Below, one piece after another: positions 51,870 through 62,300 of a stretch of DNA of 64,000 nucleotides. The notes below the pieces were generated by a model. The model was not told the origin of the DNA, made no database searches, and saw only the letters and a program-made list of their open reading frames with translations. The translations under genes and the position numbers were made by a program. Origin of the DNA: Lentzea xinjiangensis. Its GTDB lineage: Bacteria > Actinomycetota > Actinomycetes > Mycobacteriales > Pseudonocardiaceae. Within the stretch, counting starts at the first letter, position 1. Each line of letters begins with the position of its first letter. The DNA lies in the NCBI RefSeq assembly GCF_900110955.1, contig NZ_FOFR01000029.1, positions 1 through 64,000 of the forward strand, in the 5' to 3' direction.

Positions 51870-53591
51870 TCACCGCCTCGCCTGGACCGCGCGCCGCGGT
51901 CGCGGTCGGTCCGAAGTGGGCTCGTCGAAGCGCGGAACCCGGAAGCCCAGCACGAGGTTCGTGCCGTCACCCTCGTTCCAGCGCTCCCGCTCCAGCCCGT
52001 CGTCGAACACCAGGCAGCCGCCCTCCGGCCAGGAACGGGTGCGGTCGCCGACCCTGATCCCGCTGCCCGCCGTGACCACGGCGGCGAACTCGACCCGCAG
52101 GAACGCGTTGCTAGGACCGCACGCCGGTGCCGAGCGCGACGAAGCACGCAGGGACCACAGCTCGACCACCGCGCCGGGGAAGAGCAGGGCTTCGGGGATG
52201 TCGTCGAGAGCCGCCCTGGTGACGGGCACCTCCACGGCGGCGGCGGTCCACGCGCCGTCCCGGTAGAGCACCAGCGGCTCGGCTCCGTCGTCCAGACCCC
52301 TGGTCCCGAACACCGCGCTCAGTTCGGCGGCGATCACCCGGTGCCGGTCAACCAGATGAGCGGCGAACCACAGGTCCTCCACGTCGTGCTCGGCCACCAC
52401 CGGCAGGTCCGGGTGGTACTCGGCCGGACGGTGCAGGGGCGAGGCCCACAAACCTTGGCGCACCGCCAGATCAGCACACTGAGCCGCGGCCTCGTGCTGT
52501 GCGGCGGCGTGCAGCTCGTCGATGAGCGCGCGGTAGTGCTCGCGGACCCGGTCGCCCGAGTCGTCGGTCAGCTCCACCCGCTCGCCCTGCCGTCCTCGCG
52601 CCACGCGGGCCGCGAGCTTGGCGACTTCGGCAACCCGCTCAGATTCGGTGCGCAGGAACAGCGCGTGGTCGGCGAAGGACTTCTCCCTCGTCATGCGGTG
52701 CCGCTGGTAGGTCTGGTCGAACGTGGCCTTGTAGTCCTGGTAGTGCCGGTGCTCCACGAAGATCCCGGACACCGCGAACAGCCGCTCCAGCCGCTCCGCA
52801 AGGTCGAAGACCCACTGCTCGACCTCCCACTGCTGGAAGATCGTCGGCACGAAGTAGCCGAGGGTCTCGTACCAGGCCCTGCTCACGATCGGGAAGTCCC
52901 GGCCGCCACCGGGGTACTGCGCGGCGTCGAAGTACAGGCACAGCACGGAGTCGCCGTGCAGCGCCGTCAGCTCGGCCACCCGCCGGTCGAGGGCGACGTC
53001 CCAGCCGTGGTCCACGTAGAGCTGGTCGTCGTTGGCCATCATCAGGAAGTCGCCCTCGGCCTGCTCGGCGAGGTGGTTCCACGCGGCGGCCACGCCGATC
53101 GACGGCCCGACGTGCAGGGCGCACCGGGCGAGCGCGCCGTAGCGCTGCCGGGCGTGGGCGAACAGCTCCCGGTACTCGGGCAGGGCCGGATCGTCGTCGT
53201 CGACGTAGCACAGCACCTCGACCCGGCCGGGTGCCGCGGCGGTCCGGTGCACGCTGCGCAGGAACTCGGCCAGGCCGGCCACGCGGTTCCTGGTCGGGCA
53301 CAACAGGGACAGCGACTGCGTGCCGGCGGGAACGGCCGCGGAGCGCCGGGCGAAGGTGAGCTTGGTCCACAGCCGCCGGGGCTCCAGCCGCAGGGCATAG
53401 GCCAGCTCCTGCCGCACCCGGATGCTGCCGTTCAGCACGCCGAGGACCCGGCTGTGGCCTTCTCCGTTGTCGCGCAGCGCGGCGGTGACCACGTCCTGCA
53501 GCTTCGCGTTGCGATACCGGGGGAAGTGGCCCAGCAGCAACCTGCCCAGGGCGAGCGCACCGTTCATCGTCTTGTCGCGCTTGGGTTTCAC
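51870..53591 (-). CDS. blmF: glycosyltransferase fused to a degenerate beta-hydroxylase domain (BlmF-like)
   Basis: A 573-residue protein. Residues ~60-330 are a glycosyltransferase-like domain (SLLCPTRNRVAGLAEFLRSV; VEVLCYVDDDDPALPEYREL with an acidic DxD-type cluster; IGVAAAWNHLAEQAEGDFLM; ANDDQLYVDHGWD). Residues ~370-565 are related to the Asp/Asn beta-hydroxylases at 28741 and 32569, with the same helical lead-in (AAAQCADLAVRQGLWASPLH). But the first iron His is Ala (SAPACGPSNAFLRVEF, versus PHCGPTN) and the second is Arg (DDGLERERWNEG, versus FEHEVWHRG). The fusion itself is the known BlmF plan; the loss of both metal ligands suggests a non-catalytic domain, perhaps a peptide-binding guide for glycosylation. 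GTG 53591 overlaps the blmG stop; a later ATG at 53567 is possible. Confidence 0.9.
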   Translation of the reverse strand: MKPKRDKTMNGALALGRLLLGHFPRYRNAKLQDVVTAALRDNGEGHSRVLGVLNGSIRVRQELAYALRLEPRRLWTKLTFARRSAAVPAGTQSLSLLCPTRNRVAGLAEFLRSVHRTAAAPGRVEVLCYVDDDDPALPEYRELFAHARQRYGALARCALHVGPSIGVAAAWNHLAEQAEGDFLMMANDDQLYVDHGWDVALDRRVAELTALHGDSVLCLYFDAAQYPGGGRDFPIVSRAWYETLGYFVPTIFQQWEVEQWVFDLAERLERLFAVSGIFVEHRHYQDYKATFDQTYQRHRMTREKSFADHALFLRTESERVAEVAKLAARVARGRQGERVELTDDSGDRVREHYRALIDELHAAAQHEAAAQCADLAVRQGLWASPLHRPAEYHPDLPVVAEHDVEDLWFAAHLVDRHRVIAAELSAVFGTRGLDDGAEPLVLYRDGAWTAAAVEVPVTRAALDDIPEALLFPGAVVELWSLRASSRSAPACGPSNAFLRVEFAAVVTAGSGIRVGDRTRSWPEGGCLVFDDGLERERWNEGDGTNLVLGFRVPRFDEPTSDRPRPRRAVQARR

Positions 53592-54577
53592 TGTGTGACC
53601 CGCTCTCCGACACGGGTCTCGGCGACCTGGCCCTCGATCCAGCGGTAGGTGCGGCGAAGCCCGTCGTCGAGCGCGGTGCCCGGCTGCCAGCCGAGCAGCT
53701 CGCGGCACAACGCGTTGTCCGAAACCCGGCCCAGCGGCCCGACCGGCCTGTCCGACCGATAGCGCGGGGTGATCTCCTTGCCGGCGACGTGCGCGATCCT
53801 GGCGACCAGGTCACCGATGCTGACCCGTTCCTCGGACCCGATGTTCACCGGCTGGTCCACTGTGGACTCCGCGAGCCGGAGCAGGCCGGTGACGCAGTCG
53901 TCGACATAGCAGTAGGACCTGGTCTGGGTGCCGTCACCCCACACCTCGATCTCGCCGCGGTCCCCCGGCACCGCGGCGACCTTGCCGCAAAGCATCGACA
54001 GGGACTTCGCGCGCAGACCGGCGTAGCTGCCCATCGGCCCGTAGATGGCGTGCAGCCGGGCCACCTTGATGTCCATGCCGTAGGTCTTGCGATAGGTCTC
54101 GCACAAGATCTCGGTGGTGAGCTTCTCCCAGCCGTACTGCATGTCCGGCTCCGCGGGGAACACCGGCGTCTCGCGCAGCGGGGCGCTGTCCGGCGACCGC
54201 TGGAGGGACTCGGGGTAGACGCAGGCCGACGAGGTGTAGACGACCGTGCGCACGCCTTCCGCGCGGCACGCTTCCACGGTGTTGACCGAGATCAGCAGGT
54301 TGTCGTGCAGGATCTCGGCCGGTGCGGCGTGCGTCCACCCGATCCCGCCCATGTTGGCCGCCAGGGCGAAGACGACGTCCGCCCCGGCGACCGCCTCGGC
54401 GCAGAGTTCCCGCTCACGGAGGTCGGCCACCAGGAACTGGTCGGCTTCGCTCCGCTCGTACTCGGGGTGGCGGATGTCCACACCGCGCACCTGCGCGTTC
54501 GGGTACCGGGCGCGCACCGCCCGGACCAGATGTCCTCCCACGAACCCACCGGCACCGGTCACCACGATCAACGTCAT
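53588..54577 (-). CDS. blmG: GDP-mannose 3,5-epimerase-like NAD-dependent sugar epimerase (BlmG)
   Basis: A 329-residue extended short-chain dehydrogenase. The Rossmann loop is VVTGAGGFVGGHLVRAVRAR, then VRGVDIRHPEY and FALAANMGGIGWTHAAPAEI, whose NMGG(I/M)G motif is typical of GDP-mannose 3,5-epimerases. The catalytic set is TSSACVYPES (Ser) and DMQYGWEKLTTEILCETYRK (Tyr-x-x-x-Lys), followed by ARLHAIYGPMGSYAG and EVWGDGTQTRSYCYVDDCV. In the bleomycin pathway BlmG is the epimerase that would turn GDP-mannose into GDP-L-gulose. ATG 54577 overlaps the blmV stop. The C-terminus overlaps the GTG of blmF. Confidence 0.9.
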   Translation of the reverse strand: MTLIVVTGAGGFVGGHLVRAVRARYPNAQVRGVDIRHPEYERSEADQFLVADLRERELCAEAVAGADVVFALAANMGGIGWTHAAPAEILHDNLLISVNTVEACRAEGVRTVVYTSSACVYPESLQRSPDSAPLRETPVFPAEPDMQYGWEKLTTEILCETYRKTYGMDIKVARLHAIYGPMGSYAGLRAKSLSMLCGKVAAVPGDRGEIEVWGDGTQTRSYCYVDDCVTGLLRLAESTVDQPVNIGSEERVSIGDLVARIAHVAGKEITPRYRSDRPVGPLGRVSDNALCRELLGWQPGTALDDGLRRTYRWIEGQVAETRVGERVTQ

Positions 54578-56373
54578 GCGCTTTCCCCCGTGTCCGTAGC
54601 TCCGGCTCGACCGGGCGAGCCCATCGCCTGCCGCCGTGCGCTGACCAGCTGCCGGCCCGCCGTCTCCTGGCGAGCGCGGAACGACCGTTCCCTGTGCTGC
54701 TGCAACCGTTCCGCGAGCAGGGTCCGCAGCTGGGACGGCGGCTGCTCCGGTTCGGCGGTCAACGCGACCAGGCAGGCGACGAGCGCGTCGAGCAGGCCCG
54801 CCACCTCCGCGGCGTCGAGCCGGGTCGGGTCGTGACGGGCTCGTACCAGCAGTTCCGCCCCCGGCACCACTTCCAGCACCAGCGGGTAACCCTCGTCGAC
54901 CACGGTGCGCACGTCGCTGATCGCCAGCGGTCCCGAGGTCTCCTCGGTCACCGTCGCGGGGAAGTTCTCGACGACCACGATCGTGTCGAACAGGGTGTCG
55001 CGGTGGTGCAGGCCGACGGCGCGGGTGATGCCGGAGAGCGGGACGTACCCGTGCTCGCGCATCTCGGCCAGGCGGTCCTGCAGCTCGCGCAGCCAGGGCA
55101 GGGCCGTCCCGTCCACCGCGGAGCGCACCCGCAGCGGCACGGTGTTGATGAGCAGGCCGATCAGCTCCGTCGCCCCGGGGAGCGTCGGAGGACGACCGGA
55201 GACCGTGACCCCGAAGACGACGTCGTCGCTGCCGCACACCTCCGACAGCAACAGCGCCCATGCGCCGTAAACCGCCGTGCTCACGGTGAGACCGTTGCCG
55301 CGGCACAGTGCGTTCAGCTCCGCCGACCGGTCCGCGGACAGGGTCACCGCGACCTCACCGCCGCGTGGCGCGATGACCTGGCCCCGCACGCATCCGGGCC
55401 CGGCGATCCTCGTCGCCCCCCGCAGCCCGAGGAACTGCCGGTTCCAGAACTCGTCGGCGGCGGTGCGGTCCTGCTCGCCCAGCCAGGTCAGGTAGTCGGA
55501 CATGCCGGGACGCCGGGGCAGGTGGGGTTCGACGCCCGCGACCAGTGCCTCGTAGGTCGCCAGGACGTCCGCGAGCACCAACTGCTGGGACCAGCCGTCG
55601 AGGACGAGGTGGTGATGCGTCCACACGCACCGGTGCTCCAAGTCGGACTCGCGCACCAGGGTCAGCCGGAACAGCGGCACCTGACCGAGGTCGAAGCCTC
55701 GTTCGCGGTCCCGGTCCAGGTGGTCCACCATCGCCGCGTCCCGGTCCGGACCGCTGCGGTCCCGCCAGTCGAGGAGGTGAACGTCCGGTACGACGCCGTC
55801 AACGACCACTTGGTGCGGCCGGTCGCGGTGGGCCCAGTCGAACGACACCCTCAACGCCGGTGTCGCGGCCACCACGGCGCTCCAGGCCGCGCGGAACGCC
55901 TCGACGTCCAGTTCCCCGGTCAGCGAGCAGGCCGCCTGGACCACGTACGCGCCAGGACTGCTGCCGCCGACCGAGTGGTAGAGCATCCCCTCCTGCATCG
56001 GGCTGAGCGGGTAATCGGTCGCCTGTGGACCGATGACGGCCGCCGCCGGGGCGCCGATGCCCGCACGTTCCGCCACGGCACGCACGGTGGCCAGACCGAA
56101 GAGGTCCTGGGCGGAGATCCGCAGCCCGGCCATCTCCAGCTTCGCCACGATCACGATGGCGTGCACGGAGTCCCCGCCCAGGGCGAAGTAGTCGTCGTCG
56201 AGCCCGACCTCGTCCAGGTCGAGGACCTCTCGCCAGATCTCGGCGACGGTCCGCTCGGCATCGGTGCGCGGCGCCGGCCGGTCCGCCTCCGCGGCACCGT
56301 CGGCCAGCCACTGCGCCAGCAGCTCGCGCTTGGTCTCGGACAACCGCGCGATGCGCGGGTCGGGCTCGGTCAT
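54574..56373 (-). CDS. blmV: NRPS PCP-C didomain (BlmV-like)
   Basis: A 599-residue protein. Residues ~40-110 are a carrier domain (IWREVLDLDEVGLDDDYFAL, then GGDSVHAIVIVAKLE with the phosphopantetheine Ser). Residues ~125-560 are a condensation domain (DYPLSPMQEGMLYHSVGGSS; THHHLVLDGWSQQLVLADVL with an intact HHxxxDG; LPGATELIGLLINTVPLRVR). This supplies the PCP missing after the last A domain of the BlmVI-like protein, so Asn activated there would be loaded here, and the C domain would pass the chain on, as in BlmV. ATG 56373 overlaps the stop of the upstream NRPS gene; longer upstream frames fall within that gene. The last ~45 residues are an Arg/Gln-rich tail that may be a docking region. 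Confidence 0.92.
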   Translation of the reverse strand: MTEPDPRIARLSETKRELLAQWLADGAAEADRPAPRTDAERTVAEIWREVLDLDEVGLDDDYFALGGDSVHAIVIVAKLEMAGLRISAQDLFGLATVRAVAERAGIGAPAAAVIGPQATDYPLSPMQEGMLYHSVGGSSPGAYVVQAACSLTGELDVEAFRAAWSAVVAATPALRVSFDWAHRDRPHQVVVDGVVPDVHLLDWRDRSGPDRDAAMVDHLDRDRERGFDLGQVPLFRLTLVRESDLEHRCVWTHHHLVLDGWSQQLVLADVLATYEALVAGVEPHLPRRPGMSDYLTWLGEQDRTAADEFWNRQFLGLRGATRIAGPGCVRGQVIAPRGGEVAVTLSADRSAELNALCRGNGLTVSTAVYGAWALLLSEVCGSDDVVFGVTVSGRPPTLPGATELIGLLINTVPLRVRSAVDGTALPWLRELQDRLAEMREHGYVPLSGITRAVGLHHRDTLFDTIVVVENFPATVTEETSGPLAISDVRTVVDEGYPLVLEVVPGAELLVRARHDPTRLDAAEVAGLLDALVACLVALTAEPEQPPSQLRTLLAERLQQHRERSFRARQETAGRQLVSARRQAMGSPGRAGATDTGESA

Positions 56374-59300
56374 CGCGACCCTCCAGGCTTCTCCGGCCGC
56401 GTGCGTGCCATCCGCAGCAGCCGGGCCGCCTCCTCGTCGGTCAGCAGTTCGATCCGGTCCATCAGCCGATCCCGGCGTTCCGGTCGCGCGGTCAGCGCAG
56501 CGTGGTCGACCTTCCCGTTGGCGGTGAGAGGTAAGGCGGCCAGCCATCGCAGCTCGGCCGGGACCAGGCGGGCGGGCAGCCGTCGCCGGAGCCAGTCACG
56601 CAGCTCCGGGACCGCCGCCGTGCCGCACCAGCAGGCGATCAGCCGGGGAGTGCCCGCGAGGGTGTCCCCGAGCACGACCGCGGCGCCGGTCACGGCGGGG
56701 TGCGAGGTGAGCGCGTGCTCGATCTCACCGAGGTCCACGCGGTAGCCGCGCAGTTTGACCTGCCGGTCGGCGCGTCCGCGGAAGACGAGTGTGCCTCCTG
56801 GCAACTGGTGGACCAGGTCGCCCGTGCGGTAGCGCCGGTCACCTGACCGGTCCGGGTCGGGCACGAACACCGCGGCGGTGGCCGCCGGCTGACCGAGGTA
56901 GCCCCTGGTGACCCCGGGCCCGCCGACCGCGAGCTCGCCCCGCGGTCCGTCCGGCGCGTCCAGGATCGTCGCCGAAGTGCCCGCGATCGGCACGCCGATC
57001 GGCACCGGCCCGTCCCCCGGCACTCCCACCTCGTGCACGGAGCAGCCCACCACGGTCTCGGTCGGGCCGTATTCGTTGAACAGCAAGGCATCCGGCATGA
57101 CCGACCGCGCCGCGGCGACCTGTCTGCCGTCCAGCTGCTCGCCCCCCACCACCACGGTGAGCCCGCTGAGCACGCGGCGTCGCGCGCTGAGATGGCCCGC
57201 CACCGCGACCAGGTGCGACGGGGTGATCTTCACCAGCGTGTGGTGGCCGCCTGCCAGTGCCGTGCTCAGGTTCGTGACGTCCGTACCGGGCAGCAGATGT
57301 GCCGTGCCCCCGGCGGTCAGCGGCGCGAGCAGGCTCGTGACGGTGAGGTCGAAGGCCGGTGACGAATGCACCGGGGCGAACGTCTTCTCGGTGATGCCGT
57401 AAGCGGGTGCGCACCAGCGCAGGTAGTTGACCAGGCCTTGGTGGTGGACGCCGACGAGCTTCGGCTGACCGGTGGAACCTGACGTGGCCAGGACGCAGAC
57501 CAGGTTTGTTCCGCGCAGCCGCGGGCGTCGCAACCCGCTCCCGGACGTGGCGCTCGTCCTCAACACCGCTTCCGGCGCGACGCCCTCGGGTACCGACACG
57601 CCCTCGGGCAGCACCACCAGTGCCGCACCCGCTTCGGCGAGCACGGCGGCCACCCGCTCCGGCGGGGTCTCCGGGTCGATCGACAGATGAGCCGCGCCTG
57701 CGCGGAGGACCGCCAGCAGCGCGACCACGTAGTCCACGCTGCGCTCTGCCCACAGCCCGACAACGGTGTCCGGGCCGACGGAGAACGCTTGCAGCGCCTC
57801 AGCGAGCTTCGCCGACGCCGTCCACAGGCCCCGATAGCTGAGGTGCTTCCTGCCTTCCACCAACGCGGTCCGGGCCGGCCCACGGCGCACGGCGGCTTCG
57901 ACCAGCTCGTGCACCGCGAGTTCTGGAGCGGGTTCCGGAGCAGCTTCGACAGGCGTGCGGGTTTTCCCTTCCCAGTCCGACGAAGCCCCGTGGGGACGCC
58001 GCGCCGCAGCCTCGAGCGCGGTCACGAACAGCTTGCCGACCTCCTGCACCTGCTCCGCCGGGACCTTGGCCGGGTCCGCTTCCAAGAGCAGTCGCAGCCG
58101 GCCGGATCCGGCGTCGATGTTGAAGTGCGCCGTCAACGGCACGTAGGTCTGGTCGGGGGCCTGCAGGTCCGAAATCCGCAGTCCGTCCACGGTGGACACT
58201 TCGCGGTAGAGGTGGAAGTGGGTGAAGACGAACAGCGTGTCGAACAACGCCCCGGCGCCGAACTCGCGGTTCAGGGCGACCAGCGGGTAGCGGCGGTGCG
58301 GCGAGATCCGGCCCTCGGCGGCGTACGCGGAACGGGCGAGGTCCGCCCAGCTCGCGTCGCTGAACACGGTGACGCGCAACGGGAGGATGTTGTTGAACAC
58401 CCCGACCACGCGGTCGCCGTCCCGGCGTTCTGGCCGGCCGTTGGTCTCCAGACCGGTGATGGTGTCCTCAGCACCGGTCAACGCACGCACCACGCGCAGG
58501 TGCACGCCGAGAAGGACGTGCTTGAGCCCGACACCCAACTCGCCTCCGAGCGCGGAGAGAGCGTCCCGCACGCCGTCGTCGACCTCCAGGACGGTGCGCT
58601 GCTGCAGAGCCGGCCGCGGTGCGGGCTTGATCGACCGCTGCGGCAAGGTGGACGGTTCGGCGCTGTGCAGTTCCGCCGCCCAGAACGCGTGGTCTTCCGG
58701 CGAACGCATCGCCGCGCGCTCCAGTGCGACGAAGTCGGCGTATCCGGTCCGCAGCGGCACCGGGCGCCAGGTCTCACCGCGAACAGCCGCCCGGTACGCG
58801 TGCAACACCTCGGTGAGCACCAGCGCGGTGCACCAGCCGTCGAGCGCGAAACTGCTGACGGTGAGCCGGAATCCGGCACCGAGGTCGTGTGCTGTGAACC
58901 GCACGAGCGGGCCGTGGTCGAGGTCGAAGTGCCGTTTGCGCTCGGCGGCCATCCACGCGGAGAACCGTTCCTCACGGGCCTGGTGGACGCTCAGGTCCAC
59001 CACCTCGAGGGGCAGGCGGGGCACGTCGCCCCACACGAGCTGCACCGGTTCCGCCTGACTGGTGAGGTCGAAGGACGAACGCAGGTAAGGGTGGCGGGCC
59101 AGCACCAGGCGAACGGCCTGCGCCAGCGCGGAGGAAACCAACGTAGCGGCGACCGCGACGCTGGTCACGTACACCTCGTAGGCGGGGTCGTTGTCCCCGT
59201 GCGCCAGCAACGCGCGCTGCGCCATCGAGACCGGGTACGCGTCCGTCAATCCGCTGCGCCCAGCGAGCTCCGGGCACAGCGCGAACGGGGCCAGGGTCGT

Positions 59301-62300
59301 GTCCTCCGCCTCGGCGGTGCCCGGTCGGTTGTCGAGATGTGCGGCCAAGGACGCGACGGTCGGGTAAGCCATCAGCTCGGCCACGGTAAAGCCCGCCCCG
59401 GCTTCTCGCGCTGTCGCCGCGATCGCGATCGCGAGGATCGAGTCGCCGCCGAGGGTGAAGAAGCCGGTGTCCACGTCGATCTCGGACCTGCCCAGGTGGG
59501 CGGACCACAGCTCGGCGAGCCTGCGCTCGGTCCGCGTTCGCGGCGGGCTCGTCCGCTGCTCCGGATCGGCTTCGGGGACAGGCAGGGCCCGGTGGTCCAG
59601 CTTGCCGCTCCGCGTGATCGGCAAGGCCTCGATCGGCACGATCCGGGCAGGCACCGACCGGGAGGGCACCAGCCGTCGCAGCCGCTCACGCAGCTCGGCC
59701 GGAGCGGGCGCGTCCGGCCCGCAGACGTAGCCGATCAGCCTGCCGTCGCGCACCACCGCCGCCGCGTCGGTCACCCCGGGCTGCGCGCGCAGCGCCTCGG
59801 CGACCTCGCCGAGCTCGACCCGCTGCCCGCCGAGCTTCACCTGCTGGTCGGTGCGGCCGAGGAACACCAGCGCACCGTCCGGCCGGCGCCGTGCCCGGTC
59901 GCCGGTGCGGTACAGCCGACCGCCCGTCCCACCGGGATCGGGCAGGAACGCCGCCGCCGTCTTGGCCAGGTCCGCCACATAGCAGGTCGCGAGCCCGGTG
60001 CCACCGAGGAACAGCTCCCCCGCGATCGGCCTCGGCACGGGACGGAGCCGCCGGTCGAGCACCTGGACCGACGTGTTGCTGATCGGCAGGCCGATCGGCA
60101 CCGGCCCGTCCTCGGTCGGCGCGCAATCCCAAGCGGTGACGTCGACGGAAGCCTCGGTGGGACCGTAGAGGTTGTGCAGCTCGGCGCTGAAGAGCTCGAA
60201 GAACCGGTCCCTGGTGGCGGAGGGCAGCGTCTCGCCGCTGCACAGCACCCGGCGCAGCGGCGAGGCCACCGTGCCCAGGCGAGCTGCCTCGGCGAGGAAC
60301 GGCGTGAGCATGCTCGGCACGAAGTGGGTGGTGCTGATCGCGGCACGGGTTATCAGCGCCGCCAGTCCACGCGGGTCGCGGTGCAGGCCGGGCGGTGCGA
60401 GCACCACGGTCCCGCCGGCGATCAGCGGCCAGCACAGTTCCCACCAGGAGACGTCGAAGCTGACCGGGGTCTTGTGCAACACGCGCTCGCCCGGAGCAAG
60501 CCGGAAGTGTTCCTGCATCCAGCGCAGCCGGTTGACGATGCCGCGATGCGGCACCAGCACACCCTTGGGGGCGCCGGTCGATCCTGAGGTGTAAAGCAGG
60601 TACGCGGGCTGTTCCGGGTGAACCGGTGCCGAGTACCCGCCGCCGGACCGCCGCGCTAGCGCCGTGGTGTCCAGGCGCCGGACGGGCAGAGCGACGCCTT
60701 CTTCGCCCGGCACGTCGTTCCCGGTGAGCAGGAACCGAGTCCCGCTGTCCTCCAGCATCACGGCATGACGTCGTGCCGGGTCGTCCGGGTCGAGCGGCAG
60801 CACGGCGCACCCGGCGTGCAGCACCGCGAGATAGGCGATCGGCAACGCGACACCACGCTCGTGCAACACCGCGACGGGTTCACCCGGCAACGCGCCGAGC
60901 GCGCGCAGTTCGGCGGCAATCCCGGTCGCGGCCCGGTGCAACGCGGAGTGGCTGAGCGTGCCGTCCGCCGCGACCACGGCTGTCACGTCGGGGTGGGTGC
61001 GTGCGGCTTCCGCCGTCAGGCGGTGAAGTCCGCCGAGGTCCTGCCAGTCCCGCGAAGGTCCGGCCTCGGCAACCGTGCCGTTGTCCCGCAACGGGATCGC
61101 GTCCACCGGTTGTGCCGGATCCGTCACCAGCGCGCGCAGCAGCTCGGTGAGATGTGCGGACATCCCGGCCACCGTGGTCCGGTCGAACAAAGCTGTGCGG
61201 TACTCCCAGCACCCGGTCAGCTCGTCGCCCAGCTGCGCCATGCTCAGGCTCAGGTCGAGCTGCGACCACCGGCGGGCGACGCCGACCGGCGTGGCGGTCG
61301 CCGCGCCGAACCCGACGCGGTCCGCAGATCCCTGTGCCAGCGCGAAGGTTCCGCCACGGCGTTCGCCGTACTCCTGCTGCAGCACGAACTGGCTCTGCAC
61401 CAGGGTGGCGCGGTCGGCGTCCCGTTCCGGCGCCAGTTCGGCGATCATGCGCCGGAACGGGTACCGGCCGTGGCCGGTGGTGTCGCGCAGCAGTTCCCCG
61501 GAGTCGGCGAGCAGGGCGTCGAACGACGTCTCCCCCGAACACCGGGAGCGGAGCGGGACCGCCCGGACGAAGTAGCCGACGGCATCGGCCAGTGCGGCGG
61601 AGTCCCGCCCGGCCAGCAGCGTGCCCAGCACCAGGTCAGTCTGGCCGGTGTAGCGGTGGAGCAGCGCCCGGTAGGCGGTGAGCAGGACGGTGAACAGCGT
61701 GCAGGACCGTTGCCTCGCGAACGCCCGGAGATCACGCACCAGCTCGGCGGGCAGCCGGAACTCCTCGGTCGCGCCGCGGAAGTCGCGGTGCTGGGGCCGG
61801 GGGCGATCAGTGGGGAGCTCGAGGTCCGGCGGTGCCTCCGCGAGCGTGCGGTGCCAGAAGTCCCGATCCCAGGCGTGGGACGGGGACTGCAAGTAGGCCG
61901 TCGCCTCTGCCAGCACGACGGCGTGCGGGTTGCTGACGGGCTTGCGCGGAGTGGTGCCCGCTTCGTAGGAAGCGCGCAGCTCGTCGAGCACCACCAAGAA
62001 CGACCACAGGTCCATCACGAGGTGGTGCGCGGCCAGCACGAGCAGATGCGTGCGTTCGTCCCGGCGCACCAGTGTCGCCGCGAACGGCGGTGCCTCGGTC
62101 AGGTCGAACGGTCGCTCCGCGAGTTCGAGCAGGCGAGCGGCCAGTTCGTCGTCCGTGTCCGCGGTCGCGTCAACGACCCGCAGGCCGGGTCCGGTCCGGT
62201 CCACTCGGCACCACGGGCGGCCCTGCTCCACCGGGAAGCTGGTCCGCAATGCGGGGTGCCGCGCGACGAGGGCGTCCAATGCCCGGCCCAGAACCGCGAC

